Origin: Labyrinthula sp. Ha
Lineage: Eukaryota; Sar; Bigyra; Labyrinthulida; Labyrinthulaceae
DNA: 64,000 nt
NCBI GenBank assembly: GCA_015227615.1
Contig: JAALGZ010000048.1
Location: forward strand, 220,920-284,919
Direction: 5' to 3'
The notes beneath the pieces were generated by a model. That model was not told the DNA's origin. It searched no databases and saw only the letters and a list, made by a program, of their open reading frames with translations. How positions within the stretch are numbered: position 1 is the first letter of the stretch; the number at the start of each line of letters is the position of its first letter. Positions 11,160 to 23,099 of the stretch are shown in pieces. The translations under genes were made by a program, and so were the position numbers.

Positions 11160-11480
11160 ATTACTACATACTTTTTAGGAACCTGTCACTGGAGTTAACG
11201 GAAGATAACAGTAAGATAAGACCAAGGCAAGATTATGTACAAGAAAGATACCATAAGATTCCAGAATACAAGAACAAGAACCTAACAGAACGTACCAATA
11301 ACAGAACAAGCAAGAAACCAGCACAAAGGAGCAAAGCTTAATGGAAGATACCAGTAACAGATCAAGTAAGGAAACATACACGATATAATGGAAATTAATG
11401 GAAAATACCGGTACAGAATGAAGTGTGAAAAGATGCAAGATTTAATGGAAGTTACCGGAATAAATGTTATCTAAAATATG
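11160..11480. repeat. Degenerate tandem repeats built on ATGGAAGATACCAGTAACAG
   Basis: Several imperfect copies of a unit of about 50-60 bp with a core like ATGGAAGATACCAGTAACAGA(N)CAAG recur across this stretch, on the plus strand, just beyond the LINE-1 3' end. Copies have diverged in length and sequence. The minus-strand open frame here is a by-product of the repeats. Confidence 0.5.
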
Positions 11481-11756
11481 TACTATAACTAGGTAGTAAG
11501 ACCAAGGCGAGCGTGAGGGTTAGGATACTTATCCCAAATAACTCCCTGTTAAAGTTAAGTTAAGTTATTTGTAATTCACAATAAAATTCGTTTCACCATG
11601 GTGATGCACCATTGTTATAGTCTAATATAAGCAACACTTCATACATAATAATTAATCCATCTATATTCGAAAGCCCAAAGACAGTTTAAAATTCAAAAGT
11701 CACAACTTTAGAGACAGGTTGTAGTTGAATTTATTCATTAATTCAAGAACAATAGA

Positions 11757-13643
11757 ATGAACTCAAACATTTTAATGTTTGTTTTGGGTATTATATTGCC
11801 TTTTAAAACATTCGGTTTTAATAAGGAACAAGTAAAACATAACTTGCTGGAGAGATTTAACAGCGGAAGTAAAGTAATTACGGTTAATTTAGAAAGTAGT
11901 GTGTATGGGGATAAGAACGAGTTTGAAAGTGCAATGCAAGAGCTTGGGTTAAAGGTTGATTTTATAGGAGAAAAGGTTACTAAACCTGTTGTTGAATATG
12001 GAGTTCCGAGAAAACTGCAGGGTCCTGAACGTCTTTCTGAAATTTTGGTATCATCTCTAGACGATAAGGATGTGCTTAAGGCTCTAACTGAAATTAATAT
12101 ATCCTTTAAAGATACAACAGCTGAGTGGGTAAAACAAAAGGTTTCCTCTATGGAACAGCATAACTTTTTCTGTAAAGGAAAGGAATGTGCCACTCGGAAG
12201 TTACAAGACTTCTTTTCTAGTTATCAGGAGCTGCCTGCCATCCACGAAAGAATTGACTCCATTTCAGAAACGAACCCGAACAGGACAATGGTTGATTCCT
12301 TAGGGGAAAGTTATGAAGGGAGAAATTTACAGGTCATTTGGATTGGAGAAGACGCCGAAGAGTTTGCCAAAGACTATGATAAGCCATTAGTTCTATATAT
12401 ATGCAACATTCACGCCAGAGAATGGTTAACACCCTTGTATTGTGCATATATGGCTGAAAAACTGCTAGATGAAAGTGAAGAGAGCAATAGTTTGCTATCT
12501 AAGTTTACCTTCGTTATTGCTCCTAGTGTCAATCCTGATGGATATGTATATTCGTACACAAACAACGCTCTGTGGAGAAAGACTAGAATGCCAAATCAAG
12601 GTTTAGCCACTTTTTAGTTTAATTTTCTTAGGTTCTAATTGTGTTGGAACAGATGGAAATAGAAACTGGGGACCAAAAGAGTATCACTGTGGAGAAGGTG
12701 CAAGTACCAATCCTTGTTCCGAGACTTATTGTGGATTAAAGCCATTTGATCAACCTGAGACTGCCGCAATTGCAGCTTTCAGTGAAAGTGTTGCCTCAAG
12801 AATCTTTGCGTTCAATGACGTATACAATTTTTTATCTTATCACTTTAAGGTACACTCGTATGGACAATACTTTATGTCACCTTGGGGATGGACGTATGAT
12901 TTTCCTCCGCTGGAAGATTACCAGAGAATGAAACAGTGTTTGATTGAAGTAAGAGAAGCTATCTATGAAGTAACGGGTGATACTTGGACTATTGGAACCT
13001 CTGCTAATGCACTTTACATTGCAGCAGGAGGATCTGACGACTGGCATTACTCCGAATTAGATGTTATTTATTCAAACACTTGTGAGCTAAGGGGATCCAG
13101 CTTTCAACCAGATCCTATTAATATTATGCCGTCAAACATTGAGACTTTCGCCGGAATGGTGGCTCATTTAAATTGTGCCTACAACATTGAGTTTGTAACT
13201 GAGGCACCTAATGTTGGTCCTACTGCTTTTCCTACTAGCTTCCCTACTTTGGCCTGTAGAGATCTTAAAAACACAGGGGTGAGCCTTGATGGTGAGACCC
13301 AAGCCAGTTGTGACGAGCTAGAGCCATACTGTAACGGTTTTCTTGATATAGTTGGTGATCCATGCCCAGTTACCTGCGTAGTTATTGTTTTCAATTTACC
13401 TTTAAGGATGCCTGTGACACGTTTTGGGGGGGACTTCCAGGCGAAGGACCTAATGGAGTAGGGACACCCACCACAGGTGGAAACGAGGGTGTCGATCCCG
13501 AGGCAAGACTTAGCGAAAACCTATTTGATGATTATATGGTTCTTGTTGTAGCATTTGTACTGATTGCAATATTAGTTGTTTCCTTGCTACTAGCTTTGTT
13601 GAGGCAGAGCAGGATGCAAATCCCAGAAAACAGTGAAAATTGA
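11757..13643 (+). CDS. M14A-type zinc carboxypeptidase with ShK-like domain and membrane anchor
   Basis: Four exons: 11757-12600, 12632-12819, 12850-13377, 13407-13643, giving 598 residues. Introns are 31, 30 and 29 nt, all GT..AG. The second is a multiple of three with no stop; removing it restores the usual spacing before HSYGQ. The order is signal peptide (first 20 residues), propeptide, then a metallopeptidase domain with zinc ligands in NIHAREWLT and VHSYGQ, substrate-binding SVNPDGY and GTDGNRNWG, and the general-base glutamate in NTCELRG. After the catalytic domain is a roughly 45-residue segment with six or more cysteines resembling a ShK domain, then a linker and one transmembrane helix (about 20 hydrophobic residues, LVVAFVLIAILVVSLLLALL) with a short cytoplasmic tail. 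Predicted: a type I membrane exo-peptidase on the cell surface or in the endomembrane lumen. All catalytic residues are present. ShK identity is from the cysteine pattern only. Confidence 0.88.
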
Positions 13644-15729
13644 AGTATAGATATTCGAGATAAATCCAAGCTGTAACTCCAGATTTAGAACACCCTTTAT
13701 AAGCTTTTTTGGCAATGATTTGATCATTTTTTCTCAAATCCGATAGAAGTAGAGCAAATTGACGAATAAAGAAATTTAGAGCATGAACAATATTCTCCAG
13801 TCCACGAAGCTAGGGTCATCCTGATTCACAGGTTGTATCTATGTAGATTTTAGTAAGGAATTAATGCGTTCACATACAGGAAAACTATTATTTCACTAGA
13901 ATGAAGAAGCAAGTGATCGTGTTTTCATATATTGCTGTTACTATTTAAGGTTCATTTTATCGAATAAAGTAGTTGTACTGAAAACTAACAGGCCAAAACA
14001 AAACCAATACGTTCAGATAGCTATGCAGAAACTTCCTAGAGTGCGCCCTAGTTATAAATTCTCTCAGAAGCAAAAATGTTTGAGATCAAGTAGAAGTTGG
14101 GAGCTCTAGGAACTAAGATACATATATTCCGAAGTGGTGTAAGTTCACATACTGGATGACAGCGTAAGATATGCAATGTTTTTACCCTTCGACAATCCTG
14201 TCGAACTGACATAAAGTTCAAGCAGCCAATTAAGATTTTCTTTCGTCAACTTAGTGCTATTCTCCATTCGTTTTAAGCATAACTTTTGAAGAAAATTAGA
14301 GCAGTAGTTATTTTTTAGGTTTGTAGGATTTAGAAAGATAAAGCATTAGAGGTGATATCTCAACCAACTCAATTCTTTGGGTTATAGGTCTTTGTTTTGA
14401 TAAATAAAGATAAATTTATAATTAAACTCAATGATAACAAACCGTAGATGAATGCAAGGAATAAATCTGGTTGTTCTTCCAAAATGCCTCTACATAAATA
14501 TTATGATCTTTGGATGCAAATAAAGTATCTTATAGAAGGTCAGCTATGTTTAAAGAAAATATAACAATTCATAGGCTACAAATAAGGAAATCTTTATCTG
14601 GCTGGTGTAATAATTCCCTCTAATTATACTACGTGCTGAAAGCATAATACCTGACGTTAAAGTCTTAAATGCAATATGTGTCATTTTCTCTTTATCGATA
14701 TAAATTTACTTGGTTTATTGCCCTTTCTAAAAGTTTGATTTGTACAGAGTACAATATTTTTTGCTAACTTAATTACCATAGTTAAAAAAACAAGCTTCAC
14801 ACCCAATAATCCTGCTGAGCTAAATACTTCCACATATGATTGTCGAGGTCTGTTTCTAGAAGAGGCGATAGGTCTTATAGTTAAATAAGGTTTCTATTGC
14901 TCAAAGATTCCTTAGCATGGAATACACTTAATATAAGTTTCTCATTTTCTATAGCAAGTATAGGGGCCTGCTCTTTTTTTTATGGTGCCTTTATTTCACT
15001 AGGTATTACAGCAAGCTCAGTTTGTGGATGGCCCTTCCTTTTTTCGTAGAACTAATACTTCATTGCAACTTAATAAGAATCGGTTTAACCATATATTTAG
15101 CATTGGGCACTCAGTTATCAAACCATGATAGAAGACCAAGTTTATTTCTGCATACAATTAGGTGTGCTGATAAAATATTTCCTTTGCTGCTATAAGACTT
15201 GTCGCATAATAAGAAATTACACAATCTTAACTTTATGAATGTGAAAAGGAGAAGGTCTGGTACTCAAGCAACAGAGAAAGACCCAGGAAGGATTCTTGTA
15301 TGGATGGAATTAGTTTAATAGTATTGTAGGGTAATATTAAAGAAGAGTTAGTTGTTGATTTAAAGTATGCTGTATCATTATTGATGAGAATTATATTAAT
15401 TTGTGGAAAGTACTTAAAATCAAATTAGGTAGTTTAGGCTAGAGATGGGCGAATCCATGAAAATTTACTTGAGCTTATGCTTAAATGATGTGTTTCTATA
15501 TGGAAAATATCGAAAACTTTGAATTTAGTAGAAGTGTAGAGCTTATTAGCAGTATATTTTTATTTGGGCTCCGGTTCTTTCACTCCGGAGTCGGATACTC
15601 CTCGCGATGTCATTGGTCAGATAGATTTTCCAATTTTTTTTTATCATACGTCTGAATAAAGTATGCACAGAATGGCAATTTCCCATAGAGAAAATTTAAA
15701 GAGGGCAGACAAAAATATTTTGGGCAAAT
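13644..15729. other. Intergenic, no gene seen
   Basis: About 2 kb of AT-rich sequence with frequent stops on both strands. I found no transposon motif or RNA gene. Any promoter or terminal repeat of the downstream MULE element would lie in its last part, but I did not see a convincing terminal inverted repeat. Confidence 0.4.
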
Positions 15730-17720
15730 TTGAAAACAAAATTACGAACAAAAACTATGCAAAAAGACGAAACCAAAGGGACAAGCCTCCAACCAGAGGT
15801 TCTAGACCCTGAAGAACAAAGTCAAAAAGATATACTTAGAAAATGGACTTCAGCAACCTATTCTACTTCAGAAGAAATGCTGGAAGTGATCAGTAGACTT
15901 GCCAGTGGTCGATTTATGTGGAAAATTCGCGCTTCTCACTACTTTGACGAGGTAATCAGCTTTGCTAAGTGGGGTTGGAACTGTAAACGACTTAGAAGAT
16001 GCAAAATTAAATGTAGTTCAGACAAAAATTGCTCGTTTGAAGTTAACATTAAGCTTAATCTTGAAACTTCTAAGTACATTTTCGTCGTAATTAACGAAAA
16101 TCACTGCAATCATGAGGTAAAAGCACTAGGAAAGATAAAAAAATACGTACAACAGCTTACAACTGAAGAATTAAAAATGATTAAACACCTAGGAGTTGCC
16201 GACAGTGGAATTGCAGCGGCAGATGTCGCTCTACATCGCAATTTTCCAGGCACATTGTTTGACAAAGTACTAGTAAAACGAATTATGAAAAAGGCTAAAG
16301 AAGGCGTTGACGCTAGCGAAGAAAATAATATTAAAAAGTTAATTACGTGTGGGAAAAGATGCTTAGAACGTGGAGGAAGATTTGATCTGACTTGGGATTA
16401 TCCCAAGGAAGGCAAAGCTATTCTAAATGGAGTCAGCTTTCAAGAAGACCTACAAAATAAATTAAAAAAAATATACGGGGATAGTATCCAAGTGGATACT
16501 ACCCATGGAATGAGCAGATATCGTTTGGTGGCAATGTTCCCTTGCTGGATCGATTGCTTCCGTAAAACAATAAATTTCGGGTGCTCAATGATGGAAAGCG
16601 AGTCCAGTAAAGATATCGTTAGAGGGCTGAAACTTCTGGGTCTTCTGCATGCGATAGTCATCATGACCGATGGGAGTAAAGCACTGGAAGCAGCTGTTGA
16701 GGAACTGGGGGCGTCTCATGTTCTTTGCAGGAAACACTTCTTTGCGACCTTGAACTCAGCAGCATCTGGCCTAAAAGGGATGAAAAAAATAAAATTTACA
16801 AGCAGCTTGGGCGATGTTCTCACTGGAATCTTTTCAGAAGAAAAAGACTTGATCAGCTTATTAAAAACATGTTGGTTGAATATCCTGAAGAACCACAGCA
16901 AGTTGTCCTAAAAAAAATTGAGGAAAAAAAACAAAGTGTATTGGGAAATGAAGAGAAAACTTCCAATGTTTTCTCATAGCACTACTCAGAGGGTTGAATC
17001 ATTTCACTCAGCCATCAAAGGGAATGGTTCTTTAAAAAGTACTCTTAAAACCTGGACCCTTGATGAGGTTGTGACTTACCACGAGAATAATGTGGATAAG
17101 TACATGGAGAAAACTTTGAAAAAGATTAAGGATTTGATTCGGGAGGATAAAGATTTTTCAAAGGAAGCTGATGAAATGTTCACAAAAAAGTTAAAGTTGA
17201 TGGGAGTGTGCTGGATTGCTGAAGAGTTGAGTTCAAGAAAGTTCATTTTCAGTGATTCAAACATGAGAGTAAAGATGAAACATGTGTTGGAGGTTGTTGA
17301 AAGGGAAGGGGTAAAACTTCAATCATGTACTTCTGAAACCTGGAATAACCATTGCTTTACTTGTCGTCACTATGCCCGGTATTGTGATCGTAAAAGGATT
17401 AAATACATGGACATAGATCATCTTCCAGCAAGGTGGAGGTACCAGGAGCATCTTCTGTTCAAGCAAGCATTAAGGGAGATGGGACGAGAAGTCGATGGCC
17501 CACGTGGGCGTATTGAGTTCAAGGTAAAGTTACACCTATGAATGTAGCTTACGTCCCAAGAAATTCGGAAGCCAAATATTCCAAGCTTCTCACTACATGC
17601 AAAGCACTCTGTGAAGAGACGAAAAGTAGTAACGTATGCTGGAAGAAACTATGCAGCAGTCTTGAAGATGACCGCTGCATTAAGGGAGAACCCAGATGTA
17701 GACTTTGGGGATATGGATGA
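15730..17720 (+). pseudogene. MULE (Mutator-like) transposase, frameshifted
   Basis: The N-terminal half (15730-16911) has a FLYWCH/FAR1-type zinc module (KCSSDKNCSFEVNI, ENHCNHEVKA), then the MULE catalytic region: QVDTTHGMSRY with the first Asp, IVIMTDGSKALEAA with the second, and LCRKHFFATLN. An in-frame TAA lies at 16909-16911, beside A-runs. The reading appears to pass through frame +2 (LVEYPEEPQQVVLKK) and back to SHSTTQRVESFHSAIKG at about 16965, so two compensating indels are likely. The C-terminal part has a SWIM-like finger (CTSETWNNHCFTCRHYARYC). A further shift near 17515 continues into NSEAKYSKLLTTCKALCEE, ending at 17720. Cut-and-paste DNA transposon family; probably inactive. 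No terminal inverted repeats or target duplication recognised. Confidence 0.8.
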
Positions 17721-17829
17721 GGTTTCTGAAGAAAGTAGGATTAGGTTTTAGTCACCAAGGAAGAGGGTGAAAAGAAGGAAGGGAAATAGAGAAAACGTAG
17801 CTTCACCTCTGTACTTATCACAAATAACT

Positions 17830-18140
17830 TTTTGACGGATGAGTATGGTTTTAATTCTTGGACTTTTCTTTTTAAATATAAATCTGGAACCTTGAACATA
17901 AATCCTTGAACCCAAATCCCCTCCATTTTTTTTGGAATATAAATTCTTGAACTTTTTCTTGAACTGTAAATCCTAAACCTTGTTTCTTGAAATACAAGTC
18001 TTGAACATTTTTTCTTGAAATATAGTTTCTTGAACTTGTTTTCTTGAAAAATAAATTCTGAACCTGATTTTTTGAAATGTAAATGTTTAATCCCCATCCC
18101 GTTTGTTTTGAATAATACTGAACCTTAACTTTTTCCTTGA
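17830..18140. repeat. Degenerate minisatellite, about 31-bp unit
   Basis: About ten variable copies of a T-rich unit of the type TTGAAATATAAATTCTTGAAC followed by a T-run. Read on the minus strand the repeats make open frames of the form YISRKNVQDLYFKK. Unit length varies, which looks like slippage and argues against a coding role. Confidence 0.65.
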
Positions 18141-18174
18141 ATAAATCCTGCATTTTCAAACCTCTGAGCAGCAC

Positions 18175-20450
18175 TAAACCTTATTCAATATTAACCTTTT
18201 GTTTTTATTGACTCACTTCTTGCACTCAATTTTGTTCAATATTATTGAATCTTGTAAAAGGTTTAAATCTTCTTAAATCATTTAAAATCTTGTTAATTCT
18301 CGTGAATTCTTACTAAATCTTGTAAATTATTGTGTTTTTGTGAAATTAGCTTTGTTCTGCCTTATGTTTTATCATGCAACTTTGAGGATTTCAAATTTTT
18401 CATGTTGATTTTGTTGGTTTGATTTTTTCAAATTTTTTTTGGACAATTAAAAATTCGGTCAATGAGATTTAGGAATATTTGACTCCAGAGTAAAAAAATC
18501 TTATTCGCACATTTTTCATGGTAAAATTTATACTAAGCGGCATAGAAAAAAGGCATTCTTGAATATTGTTAAACTAATTTTATGGAAATTAGGGTATATA
18601 ACCAAAGCTCAACAAGGATATATGACTAATAGAGTTATTCTCTATGTTCTGTTCTATATTTAGTCAACTTTATGCAAGGTTTAATATAGACACACAATTA
18701 TGAATCGCTTCAAGAATTCATAGAAATGATTTAGTTCAATTCTTTATAGCAGAAGACATGAATATTGAACTAAATGAATTCATTATCCTCTTTCTTACTA
18801 TCAATCGATATTCTTATTAGTACTAGGTAATTAAAACAACGAGAGCAGTTATTTTCCTTCTGGAATACGAGTTTAAGTTGAACATTCGGATTAAATATCT
18901 TCCCAACAATAAAGGAGGAGTATGTTTATATGTAGTTGAAATTAATGTCTCTTATATGAGTAAACTTATTGTATAATCGCTGACTAAATAAATACATATG
19001 AGCTTAATATTCATATTTTAAGTTTTACCAATTCTAGGGCATTCTCACACACGCTAGATCAATAAAAACCAGTTTCTTGGTCAAAAAATGCCCCTATTAA
19101 ATGAAGAAAAGGAATGGGAAAGTTCCTGGGTTATATATTTTAAGTCCTGGTTTAGGTTAGTTTTACAGATTTTATCAAAGAGCGAATGAATTTTAATTAC
19201 ATTCTTCCAAAGACTCTTGTATAGTATGACAGAAACTTCATAAGAGGGATCTAGGTTGAACGTATTACTAGCCTTTGTAAATTCATCCAGAAGAACGTTA
19301 TCTACTATTTATCACCGTTAAAAAGGGTACAAAGGATGTCAAAGTTAATACTGTCGTTAACAGCTCGCATATCCACATCTCCTTCAGGTCTTGCTATAGA
19401 GTTCTTCACTCCATCTCCAGATTTATTGGAGGTAATATCAATTATTAAAATTCTAACAACAGTATGGTTTCTTCTAGCTCTGAATCTACCTTTTGATGGT
19501 CTGGCTAATAATATTCACCCAAATACCCATTATTGAGTCATAATATATCTGCAGGCTCATTCGCGAAGGATTTGATCAGCATTTACTTTGCACAGGTTCT
19601 TTTCATTTCCTATAAATGTCCTATCCTTCTACTGAAATATTCTTCTTTGAGAAATAATCTCTCAGTCTCTGTCGTCCCTTCTCTAGGAACTCTGTTGCTA
19701 GGAAAAGACCTGTAACTATCTTATATTTCTATGAAAAAATCCATAGTCATTTGACGAGAAATCTATTTTCGTTGTAGCACCCATGAGAAACAGTTTCACC
19801 CAAACTTATTTTATTTTGGCTGTGATTTCTTAAAAGCACTTTATCTCAAGTAAAATATAACAGTCTAAATCTCTAAAACCAAAAATTTGTTGTGTTATTG
19901 GCCCTTACTGTTTTCTAAAAAATAATGTAATCTACTTTCTTCTAAAACTGCTTTTAAACGATTGATACAAAGGGTCTCGATTGTTTAAATGGTTAAACCG
20001 ATGAATCTTAAAATTCAGTAAATATCGCAATAACATAAACCATTGTTAACTTTCACGTAGCAATGCTCTCTTGTGTCATAAATTGAAATAACATGGCACT
20101 AGACCAATGTTACACAGTTACTAGACCTGACAAGTGATACCACAGGAAATAGTATGCTAAAGAAGTTATATGCTTTCATTAATCCCCAAAATAAAAATTT
20201 TGAAGAAAAAAGCACAGCCCAATTATGTAGTAAATTGAATAAGGATTTTCTGATAACTTAAATGAAAACAGAATATCTAACTCAATAATTCAGTTAAGAC
20301 TTTAGGACTAGTAAGAATATTAGGGGAATAACTCATGTATGAATTGAAGATGACAACGATTAGAGCGATATGGTGCTGGAATTAATTTAGCTAGAGAAAA
20401 AAATAAAAGGAATATCTTTGCAAATCTATTATCTAGAATGATTTCAAGTT
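18175..20450. other. Gene-poor AT-rich region with a possible decayed frame
   Basis: T-rich low-complexity sequence with repeated AAATCTTGT words at about 18240-18330. On the minus strand about 19330-19560 can be read for roughly 70 residues (containing KGRFRARRNHTVV and SNKSGDGVKNSIARPEG) without a stop; I do not recognise the family. Nothing else is supported. Confidence 0.35.
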
Positions 20451-20495
20451 ACCAGTAACGTAAGAAGCAGATAAAATTAAATCAGGCAAGAATAA

Positions 20496-20960
20496 TTACG
20501 ATAACACCCTAATATAGAATTTGCCCGCAAATCCAAGTGCTCTAAAAAGGCCAAAATATACAGTGGACGATACATTAGGGCACATAAAGCCGCAAATAAT
20601 GGCAAAGAAGCACATACCCATGTGCGTGAATACAATATATGAGCCAATTAAACAGTCTTTTGTGAATAGTGTAAAGGTAACCGATGTTCGCAGAATGGGA
20701 ATCACCCAAAACTTACTATACTTCCCAAAAGTTTCCCGGGCTTCAAGATAGTAGTCACAATTTTTAGAAATCAAAAACCAAGGTATTCAGAAGAACGCGA
20801 TGATGTGAGTGAAAATTAGTTCAATACCGTTGCATAGTTTTGTTATCTTTGTTTTCTCCAAATATATCTGGAATGTACTTAAAAAATCCAGTAAATATTC
20901 TCCATTGATAAAGCACGCACGCAAGTAGTTCCCGGATCTCGTTAATTGAACCAAACAAAA
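20496..20960 (-). pseudogene. Unidentified membrane-protein-like fragment
   Basis: Two minus-strand blocks lie close together: about 20820-20960 (RELLACVLYQWRIFTGFFKY) and 20496-20774, which has hydrophobic stretches (SYIVFTHMGMCFFAIICGFM). They are in different frames, separated by a stop, either an intron or a break. The first residue of the second block is a TTG codon, so it is not an independent start. Composition resembles a polytopic membrane protein; I do not recognise the family. Either a gene remnant or one real exon pair. Confidence 0.3.
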
Positions 20961-23095
20961 TTGAGTTTAGTGCATATATATATGGTTAGGGACTAAAATT
21001 ATATTTATGGCAAGAAGTTTTACCAGCAGACCCGGTAAGACCCCTAAAATATCTCAATTTCAGTCAAGCAAATAAGGTAAATCTCTGATCACCTCTTAAA
21101 GGCATTAATGAGCCATCAGTCCGTTCTGCTTCTGTTCCTGGGTTAAATTACAAGGTAAAGTCTGACTATATAAGCTTAAATGGTTCCTTTTAACTATGAA
21201 CCAGAGAATTTGTTAAGGGAAATTGTATCTCAATTCGTCTCAATAAATTGCACTGAGACTATATAGTTCATGAGAAATAGCATGGTCTTTTTATTTTTTT
21301 AACTCTTTCCACCTCCAATAACTTCGGCGATTGAAATGCTACATTGGTCTCAAATCGCTAGTTTTTCCATATCTTGTTGTCACAACCTAACTTTGAGTTT
21401 AGATTCTCAATCTAGACTATTTCATTTTTGCAGGTCTCTGACAGAACCATTCACTATAGAAATTAATCATTTTCCAGATATTTTAAGAAAACAAAAAAAA
21501 TAGTTTTACATCAGCACAAGAGGCTAAACCAACTATTAAGTAAGTGAGAAGAGTAACTTCTTTTCATTCTTAATAGTATTCCGAAGATTCAAGATGGATT
21601 AAACAAAGGGTACCATATTAGTAACATTTCTATCCCTAAAAGTAAGAAAAACAAAAAAGAGTATTATACTCTAAAGAACTCTTCCACGATATTTTTGTGT
21701 GAACAATACTTTCTGTTATGAATAAGAAAAAAAGATTAGTACAATCAACCCATCCTAGTCGAGAGAGAAATTAAGATCCGTTACTACCGGATATGCTGCT
21801 TCCCTTAAGTACGCATGGAAAATCATGAAGTACTTTTAGGCGAATCAATTCTTGCGGTGTGAAACAAAAGGATTTAATTATATATTCCTTTTCGACAGGA
21901 GTGTATATTCCATATCCTATTCTACGCAACTTTAAATATTTGGCCAAAAGCTAGCATTAGCTATAGCTTAAGAAAAAATGCTACTTGTGGTATGTATGTC
22001 TATCCAATACATGTGTACATATTGATGCCGAGTGAGGACTCATTGAGGGCTCAGTCATCCTCTTAATGCATTTTGAAGTGTCTAAGCAAATTAGAGTGAG
22101 TCTCGAAAACCCCAATGGGTAAGAGACTTTCGCAATTTTAATGAGTCCTGAGTGAGTTTAGAAGGTCCTTCAAACTCTCAAAATTCAAATCCATTGGATT
22201 TGAGTTTTAGAACGCTTAATTCTTTTTTTGCACGGTTATATAATTATGCATCAGGGTAAGGAATATTGTTTCAATGTGTACTAAGTTGGTCATACGTTTA
22301 TATTTATAGCGTATTATGTACTTCCTTTGTACCAGTGGAGCAGCTTTAGATCTATAATAAATGTTTGGCACCCCGGAAAACGTTTAAAACTAAATATTTT
22401 AATTTAATTTGTATAGCTCGCCAAACTATTTTCCACTTTTATTCAGCTGTAGGATCCCCAGTATTCATTTTCTATTCTTTTTCCATGATATGTAGGTCGC
22501 TCCACGGAGAATTAGCAACAAAATTATCGAATTAATTTTCAATATAGTTAACACGCCACTAAATATTAGGACCTTACGGGTTGCATGAAGTAGATGGCGA
22601 TGATATAACTATTACAATGAAGTTCATAAAATCAAGGATTAGAGAGCTATAACCAATCCCTATGACTTAGTAGCTGAAGATGAAGTTTTGCTGGAGTGAA
22701 TGGATATCTCTAATAAATGAACTCAAGGCATCTATCAGGAACTCATTAGACGCTTGCTTTTTTTAGAGAGCTAAGGATTATTCTTCAAGAAAAATGTTCT
22801 CAACCAAGCTTTCGTGTCTATGCCAAAGCATTAGAATTAAACCACTTCTGCAGTAGGTTAATTGAAAATACTACTTAACGCCTTATTCATCAGTTTTGTT
22901 ATTATGTATATTGATAAGCAGGTCAATCTTTATATAGTATAGTTCTTAAGGGTTAAATGGGCCTGTTGGCCTAGCCTTCTACGAGCCCGGTGCTTACTAC
23001 TCATTTAGCCTTTTATTACTATCAATATTGTGTTCTTATTCTCTGGTTCTTAGTAGATGGCGCTCCAGAATGCCCGATTTCATTCGCCCAAGGTT
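20961..23095. other. Gene-poor region
   Basis: No open frame with recognisable motifs on either strand. The only structure noted is a 10-bp perfect inverted repeat (AGGACTCATT at 22035-22044 and AATGAGTCCT at 22140-22149), which could mark a small MITE-like remnant but lacks longer arms. Confidence 0.4.
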
Positions 23096-23099
23096 GCTT

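Noticed and set aside
22035-22149. Inverted repeat AGGACTCATT/AATGAGTCCT as a MITE
   Set aside because: Arms of only 10 bp with no target duplication; could be chance in AT-rich DNA.
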